Below, in pieces: positions 1 to 11,313 of a DNA stretch of 33,610 bases; position 1 is the stretch's first letter, and each line of letters opens with the position of its first letter. The notes under the pieces were generated by a model. It was not told the origin of the DNA, made no database searches, and saw only the letters and a program-made list of their open reading frames with translations. The stretch is from Isochrysis galbana (Eukaryota > Haptophyta > Isochrysidales > Isochrysidaceae): positions 1 through 33,610 of the forward strand of contig CM030945.1 of assembly GCA_018136815.1 (NCBI GenBank), read 5' to 3'. The translations under genes and the position numbers were made by a program.

Positions 1-199
1 ATACGTGGTTAAAATGAGTGGGCGACCGAGCTATGACTAGTGGCTAGCCTACAAGGAGGGAACATAGAAACGCAGACAACTTCTAAAACAAAAAGGTCGA
101 TCGCGGATACGAAGGGGGCTGACCACCGCCATGCTCTCGCTGGAGGGCGGCGAGGCGGCGAAGGTCGGCCTGTCACAATGAATGGGTTATCGGTCGCCT
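1..199. other. Left flank, no gene recognised
   Basis: Homology to the retroelement family stops at about position 200, inside the gag start. The sequence to the left matches nothing else in the window. Short open frames on both strands have no recognisable motif. It is either flanking host DNA or a different repeat. Confidence 0.5.
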
Positions 200-1505
200 G
201 TCGGTCGAGCGGAGCCGGAGGGCTCTGAGCCACTCCGTCGCGAGCGGCACCGGCGGCTAGCGCGGCGCTTTGCCCTCCTCCCCACCGGGAGTCGGGTGAA
301 TGAAATTCTGGACTGGGTCGGGCAACCCCATTTGGGTGTCTGGACGGGAACGAACGGCGAACGAAGGGCTGTGGGGCGGCGAGGCGCTCCTAGCGGCCCT
401 AGTGTGTTGGGTTGTAAGAGATTGTTAGACCTACAAAGAACTCTTCCCTCAGGGAGGGAGCCTAGCTGCTTGAGTGCAGCGACGCAGCGAACAACGACGG
501 ACAACGAGCTGAGAACAACAGGATACACCGACTCACGAACACACCGGAATCATTCACCCAAACAAGCAAATTATCAAGCAACCGCGACCCCAAATCACCG
601 ATAACTCAAACACGTCGCGAGAGACGAGAGAGAGAGAGAGAGCGAGAGAGAGAGAGACTCCGCAGCGACGGCCGGAGCGTGTCTCCGTTGTAACTTCCCA
701 CGTAGCGGAGAGTCCGAAGGGGAGCGTCATGTCGCGCGACCACGGCGATCACTTTGGATACAGATCGCAACGAGATGTCTTCACGACGAATAAATCTTGC
801 CGTTGAGCGTGAACCTTCTAGACGCTTCTAACGAACAACCCTGAGTAGCAACCAAGGGGAAGAACACCAAAGGGGCCAAGGCTTGCATGTAACTTGCATC
901 AAGGGGAAAGATTCCCTCACCTAGGAGAGCGAACCTACACCGATCTCCAAGGGAGATGGCAAATTAAACCTCAAATCTTCGAGGCGGATAGAGCAACCGA
1001 CTCGCTCGCCAAAACCTTGACCGAGAAGAAAGAAGCAAGGACCTACAAGCCAAGGGTAGCGGACCTAGGGAATGTGAGAGGAAATTTCCGAACGCCAACG
1101 CGAACGCCAGAAGACAAGAAACCCTAACCAGGCTCAACAAAACCCTACGACGAACAGGCCTGGACGACAACGAAAGTTAGCAAGTCCAAGAAAGAACCGA
1201 ACCCAACAAGAAACGACAAGCCTTGCAGAAGCTAAACAAGCCTTCACAAGGTAACTCGAGAGCCTGAGACAAGCGCGCAGCGAGTGACAGGCGACCTGGC
1301 TCCTTTGGGTCAAGATTACCCGAAAGGAGGAAACCTGGAATCTAGACCTGACAAACAGGCTAGAAGGAACGAAACAAGAACTCGAATTCTAGATCGCTAG
1401 GACGAACCCTACCAACCTAGATGTACCTGAGCTTCACCGTGTGGCCGCACGGCGAAGGACCTGGAAATAAGAGCCTGGAATCGATCATCTAGGATGAATG
1501 CGACA
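200..1505 (-). mobile_element. Partial gypsy element (copy X): gag start, leader and LTR
   Basis: This stretch is near-identical to 23976-25286 of copy B, in the same orientation. From right to left it holds the outer LTR end (TGTCGCATTC on the minus strand, starting at 1505), the LTR and leader, an AG-rich tract at 616-658 (CT on the element's coding strand), and roughly the first 118 codons of gag. The gag start is broken by single-base indels relative to B, for example near 350 and near 272, so it is not translatable as it stands. Homology ends abruptly at about 200 within gag. The inner LTR boundary is not fixed because only one LTR is visible per junction and I found no convincing tRNA primer-binding site. 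Confidence 0.8.
529..1505 (-). repeat. LTR plus untranslated leader, shared by copies X and A
   Basis: The right edge at 1505 is where similarity to 25286 of copy B ends. On the minus strand the edge begins with TG, as LTRs do. Immediately right of it lies the 3' non-coding end of copy A, ending in a short G run on the minus strand that could be part of a polypurine tract. The LTR therefore sits between the 3' end of one internal region (A) and the leader of another (X). The exact LTR length within this span is unknown. Confidence 0.6.
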
Positions 1506-1847
1506 CCCCGACTAAGATCGAGACGTCTCCCGATGTCGAGCGGTGAACCTGGAAAACAGAGACCTGGAACCTGGAACCTGAGCTGACCAGAGGTCAGAAT
1601 CGGAACAAGAAGCAACGGAACATAGCGAGCGAAACGTGGAGACAAGAACACCCTTTGGATCCAAAGCGAGCACGAAATCGGCGGCTTTACGCGGCGGCCT
1701 CTTTTCGTACGCACTGCCCCACCACTTCTCCCTTTTACAGGAGCTTTGCTCGGGTGTTGCGCCGGGTGTAGAGCGCAGGCAGCACGCGTTCAGCACCTCC
1801 ATGATTCGCTCTTGAACTCGGAGCCCTAGCCGAGGCGTGGGGCTAGC

Positions 1848-2258
1848 CTAGAGGGACGGGTCCCTTACCCAAGACATGGGATCAACGAGATGGAGCCTGG
1901 ATCGAGTGCGCGAAGACGGCGCATCGAGAACGGGAGGAAGAGGAGTATCCCTGGCCGACGAAGAAGTTGCTTCCGGGGACTCAACATCTTCTGGACAAGT
2001 CTCTTCGACGGAGCGATCATAATCATCAAGCAAATCAGAACAACGACGGAGCAACTCGGAACGAGGCTCCCAGGTGGCTTCTCGAAGAGAATAGCCACGC
2101 CACTTCACGAGGTACTCGATAGAATCGCCATGGCTACGACGATCGAGCAACTTTTCAACGATGTACTCGTCGTCAGCCAGCGGCTCTTCATCAACGAAAG
2201 TATGATACGGCCGGAGGTTCGAGATATGCACCTCCTCCTTGACTAACCGGTTCTCCAA
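1848..2258 (-). pseudogene. Pol C-terminus with chromodomain (copy A remnant)
   Basis: This 136-codon frame begins in the tail of integrase and contains a chromodomain, the histone-reading module that defines chromoviruses. The hallmark pieces are DEYIVEKLLDRR, EYLVKWRGY and ATWEP, at about 2035-2175. Upstream it is separated from the integrase frame by a one-base deletion near 2257 relative to copy B. It ends in a TAG at 1848. In copy B the chromodomain is broken by a one-base loss near 13980, so this is the only intact version in the window. Confidence 0.85.
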
Positions 2259-3279
2259 TCACGGAGTCGGTACCTAGTGTCGGACAGAGCCTCTACGACG
2301 CGGTAGGGACCCGAGTAGATGAATTGCAACTTGTTGGCATGGCCTGGTAATCGCATGCAGACGCGATCCCCAGGTTCGAAACGAGCTGGTCTTTGAGACT
2401 TGATGGTAGCGTCACGGACTGACTCAGCCTGAGCGGCTAGGGTAGCCTCGAGAGCGCTGGACCAAGAGAGGCGGAGGCTCGCATTGAGCCTGGATGCGTA
2501 CGAGCGAACGTCGGCGGACGCCGCCTCGAGAGCAGTTGGCGAAACGGACTTCGGATCAGAGAGTTGAGCGGGCAGACGCAGCTCACGCCCAAAGATCAAA
2601 GACGCTGGAGACCGGGAGGTAACACGACCGGAAGAAGCCCTCAACGAGAGGAGTAGGAACGGCAAATGGTCGACCCAATGGCTGCCACCCTCGTTCGAGG
2701 CGCGCATCAAACGATGAGCGTTTGCTGAGCGCGTTCGACGAAGCCTACACCTCATGTCGGTACGGCTCTGTACTCGACAAATCAGTCCCGGTGAGCTCCA
2801 GAATACGCGAAACAAGAACCGAACAAAGATTCGAACCGGCGTCGGTTCGAAGCTGCCTAGGGACTCCATAACGCGTCACAATCAAGCGGATGAACATGTC
2901 CAAGGCCACTCCGACGAGGATCCCCATTCGACGGCTCAGCCTCAATCCATCGAGTGAGCGAGTCGATGAAGACGACCAGCTTGTCGTAACCCGAGACTCC
3001 AGGCACGAAGTTGTGAGTGGGAGCCAGTGAGAGCACGTCGCAGTAGACCACATCAAAGGGGTAGGTACCCACGGAGAGACCGGAGGGCGACGCTAGAGCC
3101 CTAGGTAGCGGCTTGGCGAGGGTGCACTCGTGGCATTCCGGACGTAGGATGCAACGTCGGAAGACATGCCAGGCCAGTATACCCGAGTACGAAGAAGACC
3201 GGACATACGAGAAACTCCAAGGTGACCGGAGCGATCGTGGTAGGCAAAAGGTAGCGAGACCGCAACGAGGGCGGAACAT
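2243..3279 (-). pseudogene. Integrase region (copy A, frameshifted)
   Basis: This is the catalytic core and C-terminal part of a retroviral-type integrase, which inserts element cDNA into chromosomes. It is spread over three frames: 2857-3279 (CHEC zinc ligands, first core Asp in VVYCDVLS), 2745-3056 (second Asp in RTDAGSN, third acidic residue near YRHE) and 2243-2869 (C-terminal domain with the GPYRVVEAL motif typical of gypsy GPY/F modules). The breaks make it non-functional. Comparison with B at 13967-15277 shows that most lesions differ between the copies. Confidence 0.85.
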
Positions 3280-4270
3280 AGAGCACTAGCGAGTCCGGGT
3301 CGGTGGAGTCAAGGACGGTGCGATAGTAGACGAGCCCATCGTGAACGACGAAACGGCGAAACATCTTGGATTGCTGAGCGGGAGCGGGAGCGACAGAACT
3401 GGAACACGAATCATCTTCGGCAATGGGGCCTGAGGCGGCGGCCGGCGGAGGCGACCCTTGGCCTGATGGCTCGTGATTGACCGTCTCTCCTGAGCCTAGG
3501 AGTGGCTCTACGAACGGATCTTCCGCCAGGGCCGCTCTCATCTCTTCGGAAGTCGGCGTACCCGGAGCCAAATAACTGGACTGGATGGCGGGCCCGGAAT
3601 CGGAGGCTCGACGACGAGATCGGTCCAAAGCTTGAAGCCCTCGCGCCGTAGCTACGGAGCGCGTGATGGCAGCCACCGGATGAGACCGTTCATGCTCGGC
3701 TAGAGACTCTGAGCCAGGCTCACGTACCGCTAACGACGCTGGGCCGGCGAGTGGTTCGTCTTCGTGTTCCGGCTCCAGGGATGCTAGCCGGGACAGCCCG
3801 TCAGCATCCTGATGAACAGCTCCTGGTTTATGTTCGACATCGAACCGGTACTCAGCCAACTTGAGAGCCCACCGAGTCAGCCGAGAGGCTGGCCCACCGG
3901 CTACTTGATCCTTCATGGTATGCAGCCATCGCAGCGCGGAGTGGTCGACGACTAACTTGAACCGACGCCCCCAAAGGTAGGGTCGCCAATTTCGGATTGA
4001 TTCCAGGGCAGCCAAGAGCTCAATCTCGGTCACCGTCCAATGGCGTTCGGCCGAGGTGAGACTGCGAGCGTAGTACCCAACGACTCGTTCACGGTTATCG
4101 TCTCCTAGCTGCGAGAGGATGCCGGCGATACCCAACTTGCTAGCCCCATCGGTCTTGACGATGAAGGGCCGATCATCCCTGGGTGGAGTCAAGACGGGCT
4201 CCGAAGTGATCGCTGTCTTGAGCTCTTGGATAGCTCGGCGACACTCCTCGGACTGGGACTCCTTTGCCAC
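3101..4270 (-). pseudogene. RNase H and integrase N-terminal region (copy A)
   Basis: This 389-codon frame carries the element RNase H, which degrades the RNA of the RNA/DNA hybrid. Catalytic acidic residues are visible in VKTDGASKLG, VTEIELLAAL and VVDHSALRWL. A long linker follows, then the start of the integrase zinc-binding region (QQSKMFRRFVVHDGLVYY). Unlike copy B, the join from linker into integrase is in frame here, because B has five extra bases near 15248. The frame is lost near 3240 by a small indel. Confidence 0.85.
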
Positions 4271-5378
4271 GTCGCAGCCCTTCCGCGTGAGGCAGTGAGA
4301 GGAGCAGCCTTAGCGGCGAATTGGCGAATGAATCGACGATAGTAGGAGCAAAGGCCGAGGAAAGATCGAACCGCTTCCAAGGAGTTGATGGATGACGGGT
4401 CGATGTCGGCGACAGCTGCGACCTTCTTCGGGTCCATCTTGAGACCTTCCCTCGAGACAACGTGACCGAGGTACTCCGTAGAGGTGGCAAAGAAGACACA
4501 CTTGGACATCTTGCAGGTCAGGCCGGCCCACTCTAGCCGCTCGAGAACTAGGTCTAGCCGGTGAAGCATTTGCTCGAACGAAGCCTGTGCCCTGGCCTCT
4601 TCGGAAGGACCCACGCCCGTTGACCAGATGCCCACATCATCGAGGTAAGGCATGCAGATCTCCCACGCTAGCGCACCGAGAACGATGTCCATCAAGCGGC
4701 ACATGTAGGAGGGACCTGATTGGATGCCGAACGGTAGAAAGTTGAACTCGTATTTGCCGCGGTGGGTAGTGAAAGCGGTGATATGTTTGTGCGATTCTTT
4801 GATCGGGATGCCCCAAAAACCAGAGGCTAAATCGAGAGTACATAAAAGAGAGAACTGAGCGGCCCTTGGCCGGACGCTAGCCTATCAATAGCCTCTACAA
4901 TGAGGGGTAGAGGGCTATCCTCGACGCGTAGCTTGGCGTTCGTGTCGCGGTAGTCCACGCAGAATCGAACGGAGCCATCTTTCTTGCTGACCAGGACTAC
5001 TCGGGAAGCCCAAGCCGAATTTGACTTGCGAATAATGCCGGCGGCTTCCATCTTGGCTACCTCCTCTTCTATGATGAGCTCGCCTGCGCGGCCCACTCTA
5101 GACGGAGCATGCCGGTGAGGAACAGCGCCGGGGTTGAGTGGCAACTCCACCTCGAGAACGTGCGTATGGTTTGGAGCCCCCGGGTGCAACGCGAAAGCTT
5201 TGATGCGCCGGGCCAAGAGTTGGCGTACTTCTTCTCGTTGATCGTCGGAAAGAAGCCGGTCTGGATCGATGGTGGCTGAGTCGAGTAGAGATCGTTGCTC
5301 CTCGCTCAGCGCGGTGACAGGGTCACCATCCCCCTCGCTTCCAGTCGGAGTCCAGCCCCGGTGCAACTTGAAACGCAC
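4189..5378 (-). pseudogene. Reverse transcriptase region (copy A, two frames)
   Basis: Two consecutive frames, 4827-5378 and 4189-4704, together cover a gypsy-type reverse transcriptase that copies element RNA to DNA. The first has the fingers motif VLVSKKDGSVRFCVDYRDTN. The second has the polymerase active-site motif PYLDD at about 4633-4648, and LGHVVSREGL. A two-base loss near 4848 relative to copy B separates them, and a further indel near 4290 breaks the join to RNase H. Confidence 0.85.
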
Positions 5379-5441
5379 CTGGAGCGAAGCTATCGGATGC
5401 AGAGACGGCAGGGTCAGCGCATGACCCGGTGTGGACGATCG

Positions 5442-6314
5442 TCACCGCGATGCGTGATCGTCCGTGGGCGTGACCACCGTGGGCATTACGAGAGGAGACG
5501 AATCGAGAGCCTCGCGATTTGGTAGGCGGTCGACCAGCATCGCGCAGTCCGAATGATCTCGGAGAGCTAGCGGAACCCTGACCCAGATGGTTGCGCGGTG
5601 GAAGGCAGGAATCGTCACCGCTTGCTCCGTGTAGAGAAGATATTCGGACGAGGTAGACGCCGGAGCTTTGGCCGCAAACTCGTCGGCAGACTCAAAGAGA
5701 GGTGTATAGAGTGGCTGCCTAGCATCAGCAGCAGCCTCACCCTCCGATCCGGCCGGGATCTCTCGTGTTGCCGTCGACCTCTCCAGAAAGTCGACAGTCA
5801 GCGGCTGACCGGGTGACATCGAGATAGCTCCGACGAAGCCGGAGTCCGCGACTGGGGGCGGCGCCGTGGAAACTCTGACTACACATTCGGAAAGGACTCT
5901 TGAAGAGTCTTCTGAATCGCCAGAGGCCGGACGGAGGCGGAGGCTTCCTTCCGAGCTCGCGGCGTCGAGAGAAATGGTAGCGGAGTGGGCGGCCAAAAAA
6001 TCGTTCCCGAGCAGAAGCATCGCGTTTCCTTCGATGACCGCGAACGAATGACGGAAGAGGCGACCGGACAAGGAGAAGACGAGGCTAGCCCGGCCCCTAG
6101 TGATGAGAGGAAGGCCGTCCGGCCCATGTAGGTTGGGGACGGTAGCGTCCGATACGCGTTCGACGCAAGCGTCTTCAGGTAGTCGATCGAGAAGAGCAGT
6201 GGTGATTACTGACGGGCCCGCTCCAGTGTCAGCCAGGGTGCTGTTCACCGTGAGGGCAACGTCCGGGAGAACGAACCCTTGAGCTGCGCGGTCGCCATCG
6301 GCACGGCAGACCAC
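5442..6314 (-). pseudogene. Aspartic protease region (copy A)
   Basis: The frame contains a retroviral-type aspartic protease: the active-site triad is in LADTGAGPSV at about 6222-6230, and the second conserved motif is LLLGNDFL. Such proteases mature Gag-Pol polyproteins. It is followed by a long linker without recognisable domain that joins protease to reverse transcriptase. Indels near 5440 and 6450 cut it from its neighbours, so this is a remnant. Confidence 0.8.
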
Positions 6315-7250
6315 GAGATCGCGGACATAGAGGCAGTGACGAGGGTAGAGCGGCGGCGGCGTGTCCGCGATAGATTCTACTGGAAGCGAGGTTCCGGCTC
6401 CGGGTGACGGGTGGTTGGATTGGAGGCTGGCCTGGACGGAGAAGATTCATCGACGTGGGGCACTCGCTCGATAGCGGCGGCTACCGTCTGCGGCACGAAT
6501 GGTATTGAAGAGTGGGGATGCCTTTGCTGAACTAGAGGGGTTAGGCACGCCATCATAGCCTAGCCCTCGACGGTCCGTCGGATGCCGAGGTTGATCCATT
6601 TGGCGTGACCATTCCTTCTCCAGGGACTTCTGCAAGTCTGTCTTCGGAAGCTTCGACAACTCGGAAAACCGGCCGCACTGAGGCCCCTAGCGGCAGCCCC
6701 ATCGCAATACAGTGCCCGTGGAGTACCTCTCCTTCGGCGGCGTCGGAGGGCTTGGTCTCGAGGGTCTGCATGCTCCGGTGTTCTGGCATCTCGGGCGTGT
6801 CATCTTCTCCCGAGTCGGGCCCGACATCCCAGGTTTCGAGTGGCCTTTCGGCTACGAACGAATTGGTCAGTTCGGCCACTCCTCGTCGCCAGCCGTGAAG
6901 GAGGCGCTCGGAGATAGTGCATTGATGCCTTGAGAGCCCAGTCGAGACAAGATGGAGGTTCCGACGGCTCCGCAGCTGCCGCTTGCTCAGCGATTTCTTG
7001 GGCGATGGAAGGCGTGACATCCTGCCACCGATGGACCCCCGAAATTACATCACGGTCGAAGACCTGCCACTTGCTGCGGCGCTTCTTCACCGTGTTTGGA
7101 GGGCCTGGCGTTGTAGAGCGGTCCTCTATGGGCCACTCCCACGGCAGGAAGCGGTCTCCTTCCGCCTCGGCCTCGTCTTGCGATACGTTGTTTCCGAGTC
7201 CTCCTGATGAAGCAGGCGAGAAGCATCGGCAACGGGGCCTGCGTCCGGGA

Positions 7251-8969
7251 TCACGACAACCGAATCAGACACTGGCGAACCGCTGGGAGGCGTGAGGTGA
7301 GAGCTAGAAGCTGCTTCGCCTCTCCCCTCCATGAACGAGCCAGAGCCGTCCTCGGCTCAGCCAGTTCGAAACCGGTCGAGCAAAGCGAAGGGCGTTCTCT
7401 CAAGCTGGCAGCTGCTTGGGAAATTGCCCAGTCCACCGTGAAGTCGAGCGAACGCGACGCCTTGGCTTCGCGCGCATAACGGCGCAAGACCGGCATCCAC
7501 TGGGCCGCCATTGCACCGGCAATGCCCACATAGGTGCGGCTGCGAAGGGCGCCACGGTGGGGCGACGGCGATAGATCCGCCATCGCGGATAGACGTCCCT
7601 CGACAATCTTCGAAGGCTGCAGGGGCGGGAGTGAAGCCGTCAGGTACAGGCCAGTTGCTTTTTGATGGCCCGTGCCGTGCTGCCACGGCTGCACAAACTG
7701 CCGCGGTCGCAACCCCCCGACTAAGGCGGAGGCTTCCGCGTGCATTCGAGGATTTTCGACGGCAACGAAAGGCGCGTCGGCGCTTGCCATGGCGAGGAAG
7801 ACTCTAGCGGCGGATTCGAGAGCCTGGCGTCGTCCCGGCTCCCGATCGAGCCACTGGCAACTCACCGCCGACAAATACGTGCACGGCGGATGCGCGACCA
7901 CGAGGTCCCAACCGAGGTTTTGAATGTGAAGAGCATCTCCGCAGAAGTGGGGAATGTAGTCGATCTCCGACGGTCGTAGATCGCACGTCGCGACGTGCGC
8001 TCCGGCGAGTAGGAACATCGAAGACACGACCCCGCTAGCTTCACCGACGACTAGAACGCGGGGTGGAGGAATCCCCTCGGCCGCGTCGAACGTCACGGCG
8101 TCGTGGATCGCCGCTAACTCAGCGCAAAGCTCGTCAAAATGCGTCGGCAGTACGGCAGAGGGTGATGAATGAGTGCTCGCGTGCGGCCGCCGCAAGGCTA
8201 GAGCAGCTTCGGCGAGATGGCGGGGCAAGATGACGGAGGAACCGCTAGCCCGGGCACGGGAGGCGGCTAACATTTGGAGCTCGCGCGTAGGGGCGCGGGC
8301 AGCTTCAGTAGACTTGGCGGCCGAGGAACAACCAACCACGGCGATCCGGTGGATGGCCTCGGCAGTAGAATTCAGGGGAGGGGTCGTCGCCCTGAAGTTT
8401 CGGTGGGCTAGACCTGAAGGGGGTTGGCTCCGGCGGGCGATCCCTGGAACAGGGATCCTCCGGAGAGCCGAGAGAAAGAGGAGACGCCGGCGTCCGTGTG
8501 GGGCGCGACGAGAGATCGTAATCGACGGCCCCTGCGTCTCCCGAGTCTGGGTGGCCACGGCGTGAGCGCGGAAAGCCGCAGCTCCCTTGGAACCTTCATC
8601 TTCATTGACTCCGGAAGCCGACCCTTCCGGGTCGGGAACCAGGTCAGAAACGAGAACAGGTGCAACTTCGAGACGAGAGAATGAACACGATGACGGAGAA
8701 ATATAACGAACCGGGGAGAGAGGTGAGGAGGAGGCACAAGTCTCCGCCTCCACTGCACGAGAACCTACGGTAGACAACGACAATTCGTCCGCAGAGCGGC
8801 TCCGGCTATGGCCCTTGGGAGAGAGGTCTCCAGTGGGGTCCCGCCGGGAAAGAGCAGAAACAGGTAAAGCAGCAACAACGTTTTCGGACGCGGCAGCGGC
8901 CACGTCGGACCTATCCATAGAACCTAGAGCAGAAGATGATACCGAGTCGACAGCCCTCGAGGGCTTCAC
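7251..8969 (-). pseudogene. Methyltransferase-like region of Pol (copy A)
   Basis: This 572-codon frame starts in the Ser/Pro-rich linker after gag. At about 7485-8130 it contains a complete copy of the phage-type DNA cytosine methyltransferase-like domain described for copy B (SAM-site region VLVVGEASG, AHPPC with the candidate catalytic Cys, AVENP, RSRTYVGIAGAMA). The domain has no indel relative to B. The linker upstream does: from about 8440 to 8570 the reading differs from B because of compensating indels. The whole copy is dead, but this domain is preserved intact. Confidence 0.8.
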
Positions 8970-9506
8970 AACTGATTGTTTACGAAACGAAGAGACCGAA
9001 GACGCGTCGAATCCACCTAGCCCACCCCCTTGGGCAGGGCCGTCGGGGGTGAATCCAGGGATGAAGATGCGTCGAAAGACCTAGGAGAATTAGAAGAAAC
9101 CGAAGACAGCATAGTATCCGTAGAAATAGATTCCAAGAGGGGCAGCGAGCGAGAATCGGCCCCTAACATCCTAATAGCGTGCGGAGTAATAGAAGAACTT
9201 GTAGACGTACACGAATTTCGGAGAGTCGGGTCGCGACTATCTCCGGGGCAAACCTGTTTCCAGGAGCCCGGGTCAAGTGTCGACTCCGGCTTCCGAGATA
9301 GCCGTTCGGCGGGGGCTTCAGCCGGCGAGGCGGCTCCCACCGTCGAGGACTGAATAGAGCTAGAGACAGGGGGAGAATCGCCGCGTCGACAGCTCTTCTC
9401 CCCAAGCGGCGTAGGGATCGGATCGGGATGGTGGTGGTGGCGTTCAGGCCCACCGCCCGCGATGTTCTCCGCCAGGGTTTGAAGGACGGGGACCCCGCCG
9501 GACCCC

Positions 9507-11276
9507 TACTGAGGCTTAACCCGGACCATCGAGCGAAGAAGCTTATGAATGTGCTCGTCCGATCCGCACTCTCCGCAGCCAGCCTCACACAGAAAGCGGA
9601 TATATGGCTGACAGATGACGGGGTTGTGAGCACCGTCTCCCGTGCCATATTTCCAGGCTTCGCTGGATGGAGTGCCAGGAGGAGCTTGAGGTCGGAAAGC
9701 GCAGAAGGCACAGCCGTTTTCGTTCGTCCATTCGGTGATTCCCCTATTGATATCGTCCGTCGTGGAGTTTCCATTGAATTATCGGCCGGTCGGCACTTTG
9801 CTAGCGCCGCCGAGACCCTTGGGTGCTTGGCATAGCCTGCTACGGCCCAGAAGCGGGCTCGGGCCCGATTCCAAAGCTCGGGCGTCCACCGGGATACGCC
9901 CAAATCGGGCGGTAGCCCTTGGCCGTTCGCCGGCGGATCGCAGCGACGGCTGGGCGGCCGAGACGAGCCTCCCTTTCGACCCGGTGGATCGGTCAGTATA
10001 GCCGGCAACGGTGAGTTGGAGTGGTAACTTGCCGGCGGTGCAGCAGCCCGATAATCAGGCTTCGAAGCAGGCGAATGTCCCTGTCCGCGAAGAGCTTCCG
10101 CCACGGTAGCTTGGACGGCCGCCTGCACGGCGGCAACCATGTCCGTGGTCGAAGCGGTCTTCTGGGACGAGGAAGTCTCGTTCTTTGCCTCGCCTGAGGC
10201 TTTAGTGCGTACGCTAGCCACGGTTTGCTTCGTCGAGGGCCGGGATTGATGACGCTTCACCCGAGCCTGCTCGTAAGGGCTGAGGTACCGTTGGCAGAGG
10301 TTGACGCACGAGAGCGCCGACCGACCTAGCTCGTGGTTCTCTACGCGGAAACGAGTCTCCGCGAGCACCTCCGCAAATTTAATAGCATTATCGACGCCGC
10401 GCTGAGGATCAACCTTATCGTTCCGGATGATTTCTTCGAACCTCTGGTTGATCTCATGGGCCATGTTTGGATGATCCCACACGTTGGTGGAGTCAACCGC
10501 GGAATCGCCAAGCTTGCGGATGTAGGCGCGAACCAAATTCTTGCTGAGCTCACATAGATCAGCGCCGGCCTCGCGCTCCCTCATGCGGTCCCACTCCATC
10601 GACGCCGAGTCTTTCGCGAAACCATCGGCCCCGTTTGCGAAGGTCCCGTCGCATTTGCGAAGAAGGACGTCAGCAGCGAGGACAGGGTTGAGAGCGAGAG
10701 CGCGATCCTCCACTAGATCAAGGAGGAAGGCGAAGATGCGGGAATTGCCGCTGGAATTGGCGCCGGCTGCCGCGAGGAGGGAGGTAAATATTTCGCGATG
10801 ATCGCAGCCGAGCGCTAGTGCCCGCTCCAACGGCTTGATGAGCGTGAGTCGAAATTCGTTCCAGGCTGTTGCCGCCGTTTGCACGTTATCGGAGGCGAGG
10901 GCCTTTGGGAAGCGGAGCTCCGAAAGCTCTTTGCCCATCCTGACCTGATGGTGAAGGGTTTGCTCGGCTGAAAAGCGGCTACGCACCCATTTGAGCAAGT
11001 GGTCCTCCTCCATGAAAATTCGGCAATGCCAAACGTTGCCCGCCAGGGAGAGGTTGCTCTTCAAAATGGTGTGGATGAGCTCATGCTCGTCGGAGTCGCG
11101 GTAAAGTGCGGCCAGATCGCGTGAGGGCAGGGCGAGGAGATTTTTCCACTCGCTTACAACTGCCTCTCGCTCATCCATCCCCACCGCAAGGCAGGGGTCG
11201 CGAGGGTGGCGGAACGGCACCACCGGGGTCGGGCCCCGGTAAGGGCTCTGATCCTGGCGGCGGGATTCCGATTTGG
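9507..11276 (-). pseudogene. Gag, 5'-truncated and frameshifted (copy A)
   Basis: It matches gag of copy B from about codon 390 to the gag TAG, which is conserved here at 9507-9509. One base is missing near 9770 relative to B, so the open frame leaves the gag frame shortly before the cysteine-rich C-terminus and reads past the TAG in another frame. The 5' third of gag is absent because the copy ends at the poly-C run at 11277. The open frame extending right of 11276 is chance reading of flanking DNA. Confidence 0.85.
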
Positions 11277-11279
11277 CCC

Positions 11280-11310
<31 letters not shown>

Positions 11311-11313
11311 ACC
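11277..11313. repeat. Poly-C run followed by CA microsatellite
   Basis: Twenty consecutive C (11277-11296) are followed by CA repeats to 11313. The run lies exactly at the point where copy A loses similarity to copy B, inside gag. It may mark a deletion or recombination point or an assembly join. Confidence 0.95.

Larger units (their letters stand above)
1506..11276 (-). mobile_element. Degenerate Ty3/gypsy chromovirus-type element, copy A, truncated in gag
   Basis: It aligns base for base with 13580-23165 of copy B apart from scattered substitutions and indels. It contains, in element order, gag from about codon 390, the methyltransferase-like region, protease, reverse transcriptase, RNase H, integrase and chromodomain. 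Frames break repeatedly, for example near 9770, 8500, 7160, 6450, 5440, 4850, 4290, 3240 and 2250, so it is a dead copy. The 5' end of gag and a 5' LTR are missing: similarity stops at 11276, where a run of 20 C followed by CA repeats begins. Some frames broken in B are intact here, notably the RNase H/integrase junction and the chromodomain. Confidence 0.9.
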
